Positions 56,405 to 64,000 of a DNA stretch of 64,000 nucleotides are shown one piece after another; the first letter of the stretch is position 1; each line of letters opens with the position of its first letter. The translations under genes and the position numbers were made by a program. The notes under the pieces are model-generated. The model was not told the DNA's origin, searched no databases, and was given only the letters and a program-made list of their open reading frames with translations. Origin of the DNA: Planctomycetota bacterium (GTDB lineage Bacteria; Planctomycetota; Phycisphaerae; Phycisphaerales; UBA5793); assembly GCA_013112555.1 (NCBI GenBank), contig JABFGK010000001.1, positions 2,330,581 to 2,394,580 on the forward strand, read 5' to 3'.

Positions 56405-57538
56405 TCAGATGTTTACCACTGCTGACTTCTCACAGGTCGAACGATTGATCGCCTGAACCAGCACGCGTCCGCAAGCGCCCTGTGGCACCTTGCCGGATGC
56501 ACAGAAGTCGCCGTTGGCATCTGCTGAGCCGGACGCAGCCACGACCGGGTTCTTGATGTCTGCATACAGTCCGGGGCAGCCCGGTACGGGGCCGGCGGAG
56601 CCGGGGGCGAAGCCGTAAATGACGACGATCTTGTCGCCGCGATTGGCATTGTGGGCACAGGCTTCCATGATGCCAGGGCAGTCGCCGGTCACCGTGAGAT
56701 TAAACTTCGGTGTGCTCACCCCGGTGTATGCGATCGACGAGTGATTGCCAACGCTGCCGTAGCCCGTCAATGGGGTCACGATGCCGGTAGCGATTTCGAT
56801 CCGCTGCAACTGGGATCCACTCAGTGAACAGACATACAGGTCGCCGTCCGGGGTTGATGCGAGACTGTCGTAGAATCCATATCCACCGCCGAGGCTGTTC
56901 GGGCCGACCATGGTGTCCATGTTGAAGGATCGGACTTCCATGGAACCCCACTGGTAGTAGCACTCGTTGCCGTAGATGGCCCCGCCGCGTCCCCATTCGC
57001 CATTGCCTTCGCTCTCGCCTGAGTACACATTGGTCCCCAGGGTGTTCATGTCGACAACGACCATTCGGTAACCGCGGAGTTCGGCGTAGGCGAGGCGATT
57101 CGTCGCCGGGTCGTAGTCGCCGATGGCATTGGGTGGGATATCCAGTGCCAGCTTGTTCCAGACACCGCCCACCGTGTAGTACAGCGTGGATGAGTCAACT
57201 CCGTGGTAGATGAACTCGCCGTCCGCCGTCACTTCCAGATTGCCCTTTTGCTGGATACCCGGACCCGGCATGACATCCGACCAGGTGTCGGACCCCGGGT
57301 CGTACAACTGGATCATATCTGAGTCGTTACCGTAGCCGTATAACTCACCGCCCGAGCCGGCGGCAAACTGGCAGAAGGTGTTGTAGTTGGTCAGCGTCGT
57401 CCAGGTGTCGGAACCCGGATCGTAGCTGGCGAAATAGCCGGTCCCGTCGAGTGACGTCAGATACAGATTCTGAGCCTGGGCCGAGGACACCAGCGCCAAA
57501 CCGGCGGCAGCGGCCAAACCGAACATCATCTTCCTCAT
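56405..57538 (-). CDS. Secreted kelch/propeller-like protein with C-terminal Cys-containing domain
   Basis: 377 residues with an AGGAG box 8 nt upstream and a classic signal peptide (MMFGLAAAAGLALVSSAQAQ). Repeats around YDPGSDTWTTL and YDPGSDTWSDV (about 40-100), and later LYDPATNRLAYAE-like strands, suggest a beta-propeller. The last ~95 residues (FNLTVTGDCPGIMEA to CGRVLVQAI) form a separate beta domain with six Cys, of a kind found at the ends of Phycisphaerae secreted proteins (from memory, not verified). It is followed by a strong terminator and so is a single-gene unit. Function unknown. Confidence 0.7.
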   Translation of the reverse strand: MRKMMFGLAAAAGLALVSSAQAQNLYLTSLDGTGYFASYDPGSDTWTTLTNYNTFCQFAAGSGGELYGYGNDSDMIQLYDPGSDTWSDVMPGPGIQQKGNLEVTADGEFIYHGVDSSTLYYTVGGVWNKLALDIPPNAIGDYDPATNRLAYAELRGYRMVVVDMNTLGTNVYSGESEGNGEWGRGGAIYGNECYYQWGSMEVRSFNMDTMVGPNSLGGGYGFYDSLASTPDGDLYVCSLSGSQLQRIEIATGIVTPLTGYGSVGNHSSIAYTGVSTPKFNLTVTGDCPGIMEACAHNANRGDKIVVIYGFAPGSAGPVPGCPGLYADIKNPVVAASGSADANGDFCASGKVPQGACGRVLVQAINRSTCEKSAVVNI

Positions 57539-57938
57539 CGCTTCATCTCCTAGTTTGTGGTGGCAAGTCGTGTGCGTCGCACCGAAGCGGGCGGCGGACG
57601 CAGAGTGCGTGATAACAAGAAATCAGCAACAAAAGCACGGAAGCAGCTGGAATCCAACTCGCGCCACGATACGAATGGAGCCGAACTACCCGCGGCATCT
57701 GTTACACATGCTATTCCAGAATACAGCCAACACGCTGCGGGTCAATACTGAATAGAGACAAGATCGTCAGGAAATGCAAACTCGGCGGAATCGTTATGGG
57801 CCATAAGAGAGCACGTCTGCCGCACGGCTCGCTGTGGCTCCCGCCGACCTCCGGCGCCGGCAAGCTGCAGGATGCCCCTTGCACTAATGCCGGGTTGCAA
57901 GAACTTGATATTTCATAAGGATTCCGTCCGGCGTCCCT

Positions 57939-58074
57939 GCGCGCGGGATGGATGCGGGGGCGTAACGCCGAGTCAGACCGGAGGCGCACCGAGCGAGAAG
58001 ATGTCACGGTGCCGAGCAAGACGAGCCGCCTCTCATGCACAGGGGGAGTCGTGCAATGCAGAGCATCACGCGCC
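57939..58074. repeat. Copy 1 of a ~136-bp imperfect direct repeat
   Basis: Aligns in the same orientation with 59734-59869 over about 136 bp, roughly 80% identical by eye. The core GAGCGAGAAGATGTCAC is shared exactly. It covers the last codons of rtcB and its 3' flank. A 6-bp pair GCACCG/CGGTGC surrounds the core here but not in copy 2. The remaining part of the 527-bp gap (57539-57938) shows no gene; it should contain the promoter of the secreted protein. Confidence 0.75.
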
Positions 58075-59223
58075 TTTGTGCGACAGGATGGGCGTCAGCG
58101 TTCTGGTGACGCGGACCAGCCTGCGCTGATTTCGGAGAACCTGATGGATGTCCTTATACGCAGACGGTGCCTCCTCGCGCAACGAGGCAGCCCGCTCCGG
58201 ATCGTAATGAACATGCCGAAGCTGATCGGTCAGGCTGCACATTGAGACTGATCGTCGTGCTTGTGATCGGCTCATGGCTCGGCCCGCCCCGTGTGCACTT
58301 GAGCACAGCGACTCCACGTTGCCCCTGCCCACAACGTGAAAACTCGCTGTGGCCATCGACCCGGGAAGCAGGCCGGGCTGACCTGGAAATGCCGGCATCG
58401 CCCCCTTCCGATGGACGAGTAACTCGCGGCGACAGTGCGTTTCACGGGTGATGTGATTATGATCACAGTCGATCAACGTGTCATGCAGCATCTGCCACCC
58501 AAACATTGTGCCCATCAGTTGCCCGGCCGCTTGAAGCATGGTCCGCCTGCTTGTCGCTGCATAGGTTCTGGCCCATTCCATATCATTCAGGCAGTGCTGC
58601 CCGGCCTCTGATTCAGCGTCAAGATGACCCAGGCCGAGGGACGTTCCTTTCCCGCGTGCAGGTTCATGCTGACGGCGTATCTCCTGTCCCATGGCGCGTG
58701 AACCACTATGCACCATGAGCCACAACCGAGACTCCTCATCGTGCTGCAGTTCCAGAAAGTGATTGCCGGTCCCCAGCGAGCCGAGTTGCCGAAGTCCTTC
58801 GGTTTCCGCCAATCGGACCAATGATGGCGCCGACAGACGCGATGGGTCGGGCAGCACACTGCGCCTGTGCGCTAACTGATCAGTGCCGCGATGCCTCTGA
58901 ATCGGGACGGCCTGCTGCAGGTGGCGGAGGAGTTGAGCCATTGCCTTGCAATCGGGGGGGTGATCGTCTCCGGTTGCGTTGAGTGCCATCGTGGCCATCC
59001 CGCACCCGATATCTCCGCCAATCGTACTTGGGTAGATCATCCTGGAAGTGGCAAAGACGGTCCCGACGCATACGCCGCGAGCCAAGTGGACATCCGGCAT
59101 GATGGCAATGTGCTGCACATCCTCACACCGGGCCAACCGATCGATCGTTTGCCGGATATTAGATGCCAGGTTCTCAGACGCCCAGATTCGTACATGGGCA
59201 CGTTTCGTTCGCGATCGAGCCAT
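58066..59223 (-). CDS. rtcB: RNA-splicing/repair ligase RtcB (short form)
   Basis: 385 residues. GTP- and Mn2+-dependent ligase joining RNA 2',3'-cyclic phosphate or 3'-phosphate to 5'-OH ends. Active-site blocks are intact: MPDVHLARGV, STIGGDIGCGM (metal-binding Cys), GSLGTGNHFLEL, MVHSGSRAMG, DHNHITRE with HRKGA, and SSAHGAGRAMSR with the guanylylated His. The length is shorter than E. coli RtcB and closer to the RtcB2 form that pairs with PrfH. The ATG overlaps the stop of the RbfA-like gene (TGATG) and has AAGGAG 7 nt upstream, so the two are tightly coupled. The 3' end runs into repeat copy 1. Confidence 0.93.
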   Translation of the reverse strand: MARSRTKRAHVRIWASENLASNIRQTIDRLARCEDVQHIAIMPDVHLARGVCVGTVFATSRMIYPSTIGGDIGCGMATMALNATGDDHPPDCKAMAQLLRHLQQAVPIQRHRGTDQLAHRRSVLPDPSRLSAPSLVRLAETEGLRQLGSLGTGNHFLELQHDEESRLWLMVHSGSRAMGQEIRRQHEPARGKGTSLGLGHLDAESEAGQHCLNDMEWARTYAATSRRTMLQAAGQLMGTMFGWQMLHDTLIDCDHNHITRETHCRRELLVHRKGAMPAFPGQPGLLPGSMATASFHVVGRGNVESLCSSAHGAGRAMSRSQARRSVSMCSLTDQLRHVHYDPERAASLREEAPSAYKDIHQVLRNQRRLVRVTRTLTPILSHKGA

Positions 59224-59642
59224 CAGAGTTCTCCTTCATGGCGCGGCACGAGTTCAAAGATCAGAACCGGGGCTTGCTTGCGGTTGATGTCGGCTGCCAC
59301 CTGCGCGCGCAAATAGCCCTGCAACGCAGCAAGGCGCGCACGGATCATGACAACCTGCGCAGGGGCAGGTGCCTCCACACTCAGGATCACCTTGAGTCGA
59401 GCGCTGTCGGGGGCAGGCTCGACCGACTCCAAACGCGAGTTGTCAAACGCAGGATCGCTCGGTACCGGGATCAAACCGTTCAGCGACCGGCGAACCTGGG
59501 CACACAGTTGCATGCTCTTTCTGTCGATCCCGGTTCGGTCGCGATGTTCTTTGCGGTGTCGGTTTTGCGGCCCATCGTCATCATGAATCTGCGCGCACAG
59601 CGACCGCACCAGCGCGCGAGTCTTCTTCTCGCTTCGCTTCAT
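59223..59642 (-). CDS. RbfA-like ribosome-binding factor coupled to RtcB
   Basis: 139 residues from the ATG at 59642, with GGAG 5 nt upstream. After a basic N-terminal extension (about 1-40), the rest follows the RbfA KH-like pattern. It has MQLCAQVRRSLNGLI, SRLESVEPAPDSARLKVILS, and LQGYLRAQVAADINRKQAPVLIFELVP, equivalent to the G-x-lR...lR-x-P-L-F ending of RbfA. RbfA binds 16S rRNA in the immature small subunit near the decoding region. Its stop overlaps the rtcB start by 1 nt. I infer a role in guiding RtcB to damaged or immature rRNA. Family assignment is by eye, and a housekeeping rbfA is expected elsewhere. Confidence 0.65.
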   Translation of the reverse strand: MKRSEKKTRALVRSLCAQIHDDDGPQNRHRKEHRDRTGIDRKSMQLCAQVRRSLNGLIPVPSDPAFDNSRLESVEPAPDSARLKVILSVEAPAPAQVVMIRARLAALQGYLRAQVAADINRKQAPVLIFELVPRHEGEL

Positions 59643-59678
59643 ATGAACTCCAAGTTCAAAAATGCACAGCAATGTCAA

Positions 59679-59695
59679 TCAGGCGTGACGCCTGA
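59679..59695. promoter_or_regulatory. Perfect 17-bp palindrome upstream of the RbfA-like/RtcB pair
   Basis: TCAGGCGTGACGCCTGA: 8-bp arms around a single G. It lies 36 nt before the start codon at 59642. On the minus strand a TTGACA occurs just downstream of it, and TTGTCA overlaps its edge. The position fits a repressor or activator operator, or a short 5' hairpin. Confidence 0.5.
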
Positions 59696-59733
59696 CAAAT
59701 TGAAAACCGGCCGTCAACTCGGACGGATGCCGG

Positions 59734-59869
59734 GCGCGCGGGATGCATGCGGGGGGCGTTAAGCCGTGGCAGACCGGAGGCGCGCCGAGCGAGAAGATGT
59801 CACAGTGCCGAACAAGACGAGCCTCCTTTCATGCAGAGGGGAAGTTGTGCAATGTAGAGTGTACCACGC
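59734..59869. repeat. Copy 2 of the ~136-bp imperfect direct repeat
   Basis: Same orientation as copy 1 at 57939-58074; the two bracket exactly the RbfA-like and rtcB genes. It lies about 90 bp upstream of the RbfA-like start, in the 421-bp gap before the plus-strand secreted protein. The translated frames of both copies resemble each other (both read GGAPSEKMS), but no ribosome binding site supports a protein. Confidence 0.75.
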
Positions 59870-60063
59870 TATCGGCAGTCGGCAAGCCCTACTTTGCAAA
59901 TGATGCGGGTATGCTCCTGCTTCAACGACGAAAATCCAACATCCTGCCTATTTGCCTTGAAGCCCCAGGCGCGGTGAGACATACTACAGAGTCACTGCGT
60001 TGGTCCATCAGGATTTCTTCATGGCCGACGCTTCACACATTCTGATCCCGACAGGAGTCGCCA

Positions 60064-61383
60064 ATGTCTTGCTTCCGGACCCATGCTCGAATGCACACGC
60101 TGCATGTGCTGGGTTGTGCCATCATCGGAGCGACCCTGGTACCGTCTGCATCGGCTGCCCCGGAACTGCCGTCGCAGCCGCTGGCCGCCCGCGTGATCGT
60201 CAAATCCGTGACATTTGCCGGGACCGGTCGGACCGATGTGACCATCGACTGCTCCAGCGGCTGGTGCAACAACTACCCCACGCCGCACTGGCTCGATGCC
60301 AATGCTGATGGGGATGCACTCGACCCCGAGGACAATCTGGCACCGGTGGCTTATACCCGCGGCTCCCGCCCGGCAGTCACCGACCTCGTCTTTACGGTTC
60401 AGCCCGCCGATCTGACGGTGCCGAACGTCGAGGTCGTGGGCGTCGGGCCGCACGGCGAGACGTACTGGGGAATCGGCAATGTAACCAACGGGGAACTCAT
60501 CGTGCCCGGGACACTCGAGGCGGATCAGCCATTGCCGAATGTGGTCGACTGTTACGACCCCTACTCGATCGAGTGGACCGTTTCGAAGGCCGGCTACGGA
60601 TCGCGCGACGCCGGTATCAGTTCCAACACGATGTATGTCACGTATGCGCAACCGATCGGCTCACGGTTGGAGAGTTATTTTGATATCAGCACACGGGCTG
60701 CGGCCGGAAGCAGCGATGAGCAGCAGACGATCGACCTCATCTGGGACGACTTTGCAGACCTGGAAGTATACAACGCGCACGGGGAGCGACTTGCGTACTA
60801 CCGAGGTGTGCTTTGCTCGTATGACTGCCGATACTACTCGGCTGCCCAACTTGTGTATTACACAACCTCACAGTGTGGCGGCTGGGCCGATCTGATGATC
60901 CAGTGCCTGCGGACGCAGGGAATCGGGACGGCACAGTTCATCACGATCGAGCCGCAGGCCGGCCCCGACCCGCCGCGCGATTGCCGCAATGCGTATGCCG
61001 GCGGCATTGTGGTCAAGAATTACGGGATTTCATCAGCGTACATCCTTGGGAGTCAGTGCAAGACGTACCCGTTTCGCTTTAACGATCCGTGTGCACTGAA
61101 CACCCCATGGGCTAGCGTGGACGTCCAGGATGAGCCGGGCCTGCCAGGGCAGGACAACGCGAACCCGGCCAGTTGGTTCCGTCGGCACTTCATTGTCAAG
61201 GTTAACTTCGCATACTACGACCCGGCCTATGGTGGCGGGCCGTTCGAAGGCACGCGCGAGGAAGCGAATCTGCTGTGGGAACAAGGGGCGATGTGGGGAT
61301 ACTGGGGCTATGCCGATTCCGCCCTTCACGTCGGTGTACGCCGTGATCACTATGACATCCGTGAAACCGGATTTGACCGCTAA
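60064..61383 (+). CDS. Secreted transglutaminase-like protein
   Basis: 439 residues with AGGAG 6 nt upstream and a signal peptide ending VPSASAAP. The N-terminal half is beta-rich. The C-terminal half has a Cys-His-Asp arrangement typical of transglutaminase-like cysteine proteases: Cys in TTSQCGGWADLMIQCLRTQG, His in RRHFIVKV and Asp in YYDPAYGGG. The fold call rests on motif order and spacing; whether it is a protease, amidase or crosslinking enzyme is open. The gene for a small secreted protein starts 11 nt after its stop, so they form a two-gene operon. Confidence 0.65.
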   Translation: MSCFRTHARMHTLHVLGCAIIGATLVPSASAAPELPSQPLAARVIVKSVTFAGTGRTDVTIDCSSGWCNNYPTPHWLDANADGDALDPEDNLAPVAYTRGSRPAVTDLVFTVQPADLTVPNVEVVGVGPHGETYWGIGNVTNGELIVPGTLEADQPLPNVVDCYDPYSIEWTVSKAGYGSRDAGISSNTMYVTYAQPIGSRLESYFDISTRAAAGSSDEQQTIDLIWDDFADLEVYNAHGERLAYYRGVLCSYDCRYYSAAQLVYYTTSQCGGWADLMIQCLRTQGIGTAQFITIEPQAGPDPPRDCRNAYAGGIVVKNYGISSAYILGSQCKTYPFRFNDPCALNTPWASVDVQDEPGLPGQDNANPASWFRRHFIVKVNFAYYDPAYGGGPFEGTREEANLLWEQGAMWGYWGYADSALHVGVRRDHYDIRETGFDR

Positions 61384-61394
61384 GGATCATACGA

Positions 61395-62207
61395 ATGCGA
61401 CTTACCTATCCTTGTGCAATCGCGCTGCTCTTACTGCATGGCGGCTTCACTTCTGCAACTGGAGTGCAGGATGCAGCACAACCGTCGGTCGGCGATGCGC
61501 TCCCTGGCTGGAAGGATGAGATCACGGCTCTCCCCAGGGACAATCAGTGGTCCCTGATACCGCCGACGGATCGGCCCGCACTCAGGCAGGCTGCAACAGC
61601 AGACGCCGAGACGCTGACAGCACTGCTCACCTCGGATGATCCGGATGACATCGGGCTGGCCATCTTCATTGCGGACCAGCAAGCGGATATCGAATCGCTG
61701 CTTTCTGCGAACCACCTCCTTGAAAATGAGAGTCTCACGCTGCCGTTTGCCTTGCCACTGGCACAGCCGAATGCGTATGAGGCACAGGCTCAGACCGTAT
61801 CGGAGTATCTGACCGCCGTGTATCACCACTGGTTCGGGGTTGATGTTGATGGCTCGCTTCCGCGCTTTGCATCCTTGATCGGTGAGGTGGAGAATCCGGA
61901 CCACTTGATTGGACCCTGGCTGGTCACACTCGTGCGGGCTGAGTCGGATGAGAAGCGGCTTACTGCATTGAAGGCAGACATTGACCGCCTGCCCGATCAC
62001 GTTCGCTGGGCCGTGATCACGGTTGGCTGGTGCGATAGTGTGTACACGCAGTCCGAAGCTGTTCAGGCGCTGAGTGACACCGATCTGAATGTGTTGGCAG
62101 ATATTCGGGAGGGGAAGCCTCTTTTGCCATCCGAACCGCTGTTCAGAGCCTCAGACTCCTACCGTAAGGCACTGTACCGGCGCGCTTTGATGCTCACCCA
62201 GCCGTGA
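61395..62207 (+). CDS. Small secreted protein downstream of the transglutaminase-like gene
   Basis: 270 residues, AAGGA 8 nt upstream of the ATG, signal peptide ending near FTSATG. The mature part is mostly helical and acidic (LTALLTSDDPDDIGLAIFIADQQADIESLL, EAVQALSDTDLNVLADI), with a pattern reminiscent of short helical repeats. No catalytic motif is seen. Its 11-nt spacing from the preceding gene suggests a partner, for example an inhibitor or chaperone (inference). I do not recognise the family. Confidence 0.65.
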   Translation: MRLTYPCAIALLLLHGGFTSATGVQDAAQPSVGDALPGWKDEITALPRDNQWSLIPPTDRPALRQAATADAETLTALLTSDDPDDIGLAIFIADQQADIESLLSANHLLENESLTLPFALPLAQPNAYEAQAQTVSEYLTAVYHHWFGVDVDGSLPRFASLIGEVENPDHLIGPWLVTLVRAESDEKRLTALKADIDRLPDHVRWAVITVGWCDSVYTQSEAVQALSDTDLNVLADIREGKPLLPSEPLFRASDSYRKALYRRALMLTQP

Positions 62208-62371
62208 AGCACAGGCATCTCACCACAGTGGGCGTAACTATCATTATTCATTCAGAAAATGATTTTAATCCCCTTGCAGTTCTGCCGAGCCTCTGCTAAC
62301 CTAAATCCAAGGCATGATCAGGCGGGCATAAGTGATCAACGGTTAACCCTTATTGATGTGGAGGGTGGCTT

Positions 62372-64000
62372 GTGAACGCGCTGAATCTGCGAGACAAGAA
62401 GCATCGCACACGATTGTTTCACCCCGTTGTCGTCCTAACCATTGCGCACGTCATCGCGGCTGTGTCAGCCCCCGGTTTGGCTGCTGTTATCCACGTGCCG
62501 GCTGATTTTCCCACCATCCAGGAGGCATTGACTGCTGCAGTCGCCGGCGATGAGATCATCGTCGCCCCGGGTACGTATAACGAGGCAATCGATCTGTTGG
62601 GCAAGGAGGTATATCTCCATTCATCCGATGGGTATGAGGTGACCCTCATTGATGCGGACGGCCTGAACACGAGTGCAGTGACTTGCATCGAGGGCGCTGA
62701 GGGAAACAGGACCATTGCAGGGTTTACGATAGCACAAGGGCGAGGCGTGCCGCTGCTGGGCGAGACGCATGGCGGAGGGCTGTTTGCTCAGAATACAACA
62801 CTGACACTCGTGGACTGCATGTTTTCGGACAACAGAGTGGAGGCATACGGTGGGGCGGTGTACTCGGAGCGATCAACACTCGAAGTGGAACGCTGCCTCT
62901 TTACGAACAATGATACCACAGTGCCTACCCAGGGGTGGGTTGATCATTCCGGCGGTGCCATCGCCACGTTTGGTGGCTCTCTATCGATCTCACAATGTAC
63001 GTTTTTATCAAACTCAGCCCATCAGACCCACGGTGCCAGCCTCTCTTTTGCGACCGGCGGGGCCGTCGACTGCCGAGATACACTCCTAACAGTCGTTGAC
63101 TGCATGTTTGTATACAACACCTGCGACACCTTTGGAGGTGCAATTGCGACACGTGGGGATGTGCCGGTCCTCATCGAATACTGCACTTTTATTGGGAATG
63201 AAGCGCAGGGCTACGACACGACATATAGCCAGTCAGGGAGCGGTGGTGCAATCGGCAACAGCTCCCCGCTAACAGTTCAATACTGCCAATTCGAAGTAAA
63301 CGAGGCGTCTCGCTCCGGCTACTCAGGCGGTCCCACCGGCGGTGCAATCAGGGACTACGAGGATGTCATACCGGCCTTCATTTCTGATTGCACCTTTATT
63401 GCCAATCGCTGCATCGGTGAAGGCGGCGCCCTTGCTATGTCAGAGTGCTCAACGCAGGTTCAGCGCTGCGTTTTTGAATCAAACTCGGCTTCACGCGGAG
63501 GAGCCTTCTACATCGAGAATGCAGATCCTATCATTCAGGACTGCACGATGTCGGCAAACATCGCCACATCAGGAGGGGGAGCCGTGATGGCACAGGGAGC
63601 CAGGCCCAGACTCCTGCGATGCGACCTGTCAGACAATTTTGGTGAGTCACGGGGAGGCGCGATCGAATGCCAGCAGTCGACAATCATGACGGTCGAGGAG
63701 TGCACTTTTACCAGCAATATCTGTGGGCGATCAGGTGGTGCCCTGTATGTGCACTTTGCCACGCTGCGTGCCTATCGGTGTGTGTTTACGACGAATGTCG
63801 GTGAGGATGGCGGCGCGATCTGGGCACGTTCCAGCGCCGAGATTCATGCGATCAACTGTATCCTGGATGGCAATACTGCCGGTCAGAATGGGGCTGCGGT
63901 CTTCACGACCAGCGGTGCCACAGTCTCACTCTATAACTGCCTGACACACGACAACGTGGCAGGTGGAGACGGCAATACTGCCAGCGGGGACAGCACGCTT
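62372..64000 (+). CDS. Right-handed parallel beta-helix repeat protein, truncated by the window edge
   Basis: Begins at a GTG with GGAGG 7 nt upstream and stays open to the end of the window (543 codons). A basic leader and hydrophobic helix are followed by IHVPADFPTIQEAL and DEIIVAPGTYNE, the start of pectate-lyase/NosD-like helices. Then come at least nine coils with GGAI or GGAL turns and a Cys-x-Phe-x-x-Asn pattern (CTFIGNEA, CVFESNSASRGGAF, CTFTSNICGRSGGAL). This resembles chlamydial Pmp-like repeats of other planctomycete exoproteins. Probably a large surface or secreted adhesin or polysaccharide-binding protein; the C-terminus is not seen. Confidence 0.85.
   Translation, partial: MNALNLRDKKHRTRLFHPVVVLTIAHVIAAVSAPGLAAVIHVPADFPTIQEALTAAVAGDEIIVAPGTYNEAIDLLGKEVYLHSSDGYEVTLIDADGLNTSAVTCIEGAEGNRTIAGFTIAQGRGVPLLGETHGGGLFAQNTTLTLVDCMFSDNRVEAYGGAVYSERSTLEVERCLFTNNDTTVPTQGWVDHSGGAIATFGGSLSISQCTFLSNSAHQTHGASLSFATGGAVDCRDTLLTVVDCMFVYNTCDTFGGAIATRGDVPVLIEYCTFIGNEAQGYDTTYSQSGSGGAIGNSSPLTVQYCQFEVNEASRSGYSGGPTGGAIRDYEDVIPAFISDCTFIANRCIGEGGALAMSECSTQVQRCVFESNSASRGGAFYIENADPIIQDCTMSANIATSGGGAVMAQGARPRLLRCDLSDNFGESRGGAIECQQSTIMTVEECTFTSNICGRSGGALYVHFATLRAYRCVFTTNVGEDGGAIWARSSAEIHAINCILDGNTAGQNGAAVFTTSGATVSLYNCLTHDNVAGGDGNTASGDSTL

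Noticed and set aside
59223-59642. PrfH-type peptide release factor as the RtcB partner
   Set aside because: There is no GGQ motif; the conserved pattern fits RbfA instead.
57939-59869. Integron gene cassette with attC sites
   Set aside because: I looked for paired RYYYAAC/GTTRRRY core sites; only isolated half-matches occur (for example GCTTAAC), and no integron integrase is present.
57711-60045. Open frames inside the two direct repeats that translate to similar peptides
   Set aside because: The similarity follows from the DNA repeat itself; there is no ribosome binding site or consistent start, and both strands are open in this GC-rich DNA.

Overview
The window is GC-rich bacterial chromosome, and its gene content points to the Planctomycetota, most likely a Phycisphaerae-like lineage (inference). 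The clues are five secreted proteins with a prepilin-type cleavage and methylation N-terminus, Tat-exported Gfo/Idh/MocA oxidoreductases, a type I sulfatase, a carbamoyltransferase next to an SxtJ/DUF5989 protein, a right-handed beta-helix exoprotein, and a relict planctomycete-style integrase beside a tRNA.

Layout: 0.2-12.5 kb holds a DUF456 protein, citrate synthase, a rhomboid protease with a TPR tail, two paralogous secreted repeat proteins, a P-loop protein and four prepilin-like proteins. 12.5-31.2 kb is a long minus-strand run: an S9 peptidase, a Tat oxidoreductase, a carbamoyltransferase module and a PhoD-like phosphatase, then a rhamnose-type catabolic and uptake operon (ABC importer, class II aldolase, rhamnulokinase, bifunctional aldolase/dehydrogenase). 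A divergent DeoR-type regulator stands at its head. 32-36 kb has a frameshifted fumarylacetoacetase and a sulfatase.

36.6-45.2 kb is a redox module. An NtrC-type regulator and a histidine kinase with haem-binding motifs face away from genes for two lipoyl-less GcvH-like proteins, a Tat-exported four-cluster ferredoxin subunit (frameshifted), an NrfD-type quinone-interacting membrane subunit and a 12-haem cytochrome c. Two perfect sigma-54 promoter matches (39905-39920 and 40897-40912) sit exactly where the NtrC-type regulator would act.

45-57.5 kb carries another prepilin-like protein, an M14 carboxypeptidase, a Tat oxidoreductase, an integrase relic at tRNA-Gly(CCC), MoaA, an orphan DNA methyltransferase, a His-rich membrane protein, UDP-glucose dehydrogenase, a frameshifted GAF-SpoIIE phosphatase and a secreted repeat protein. 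57.9-59.9 kb is a compact cassette in which an RbfA-like ribosome factor is translationally coupled to the RNA ligase RtcB. It has a 17-bp palindrome upstream and lies between two copies of a ~136-bp direct repeat. I consider it the best candidate for an undescribed system (RNA or ribosome repair). The window ends with a secreted transglutaminase-like protein, its small partner, and a truncated beta-helix protein.

Three genes carry what looks like a single extra base (33003-33012, ~42430, 55559-55564) and the integrase relic lacks one. Raw reads are needed to tell sequencing error from real decay or recoding.
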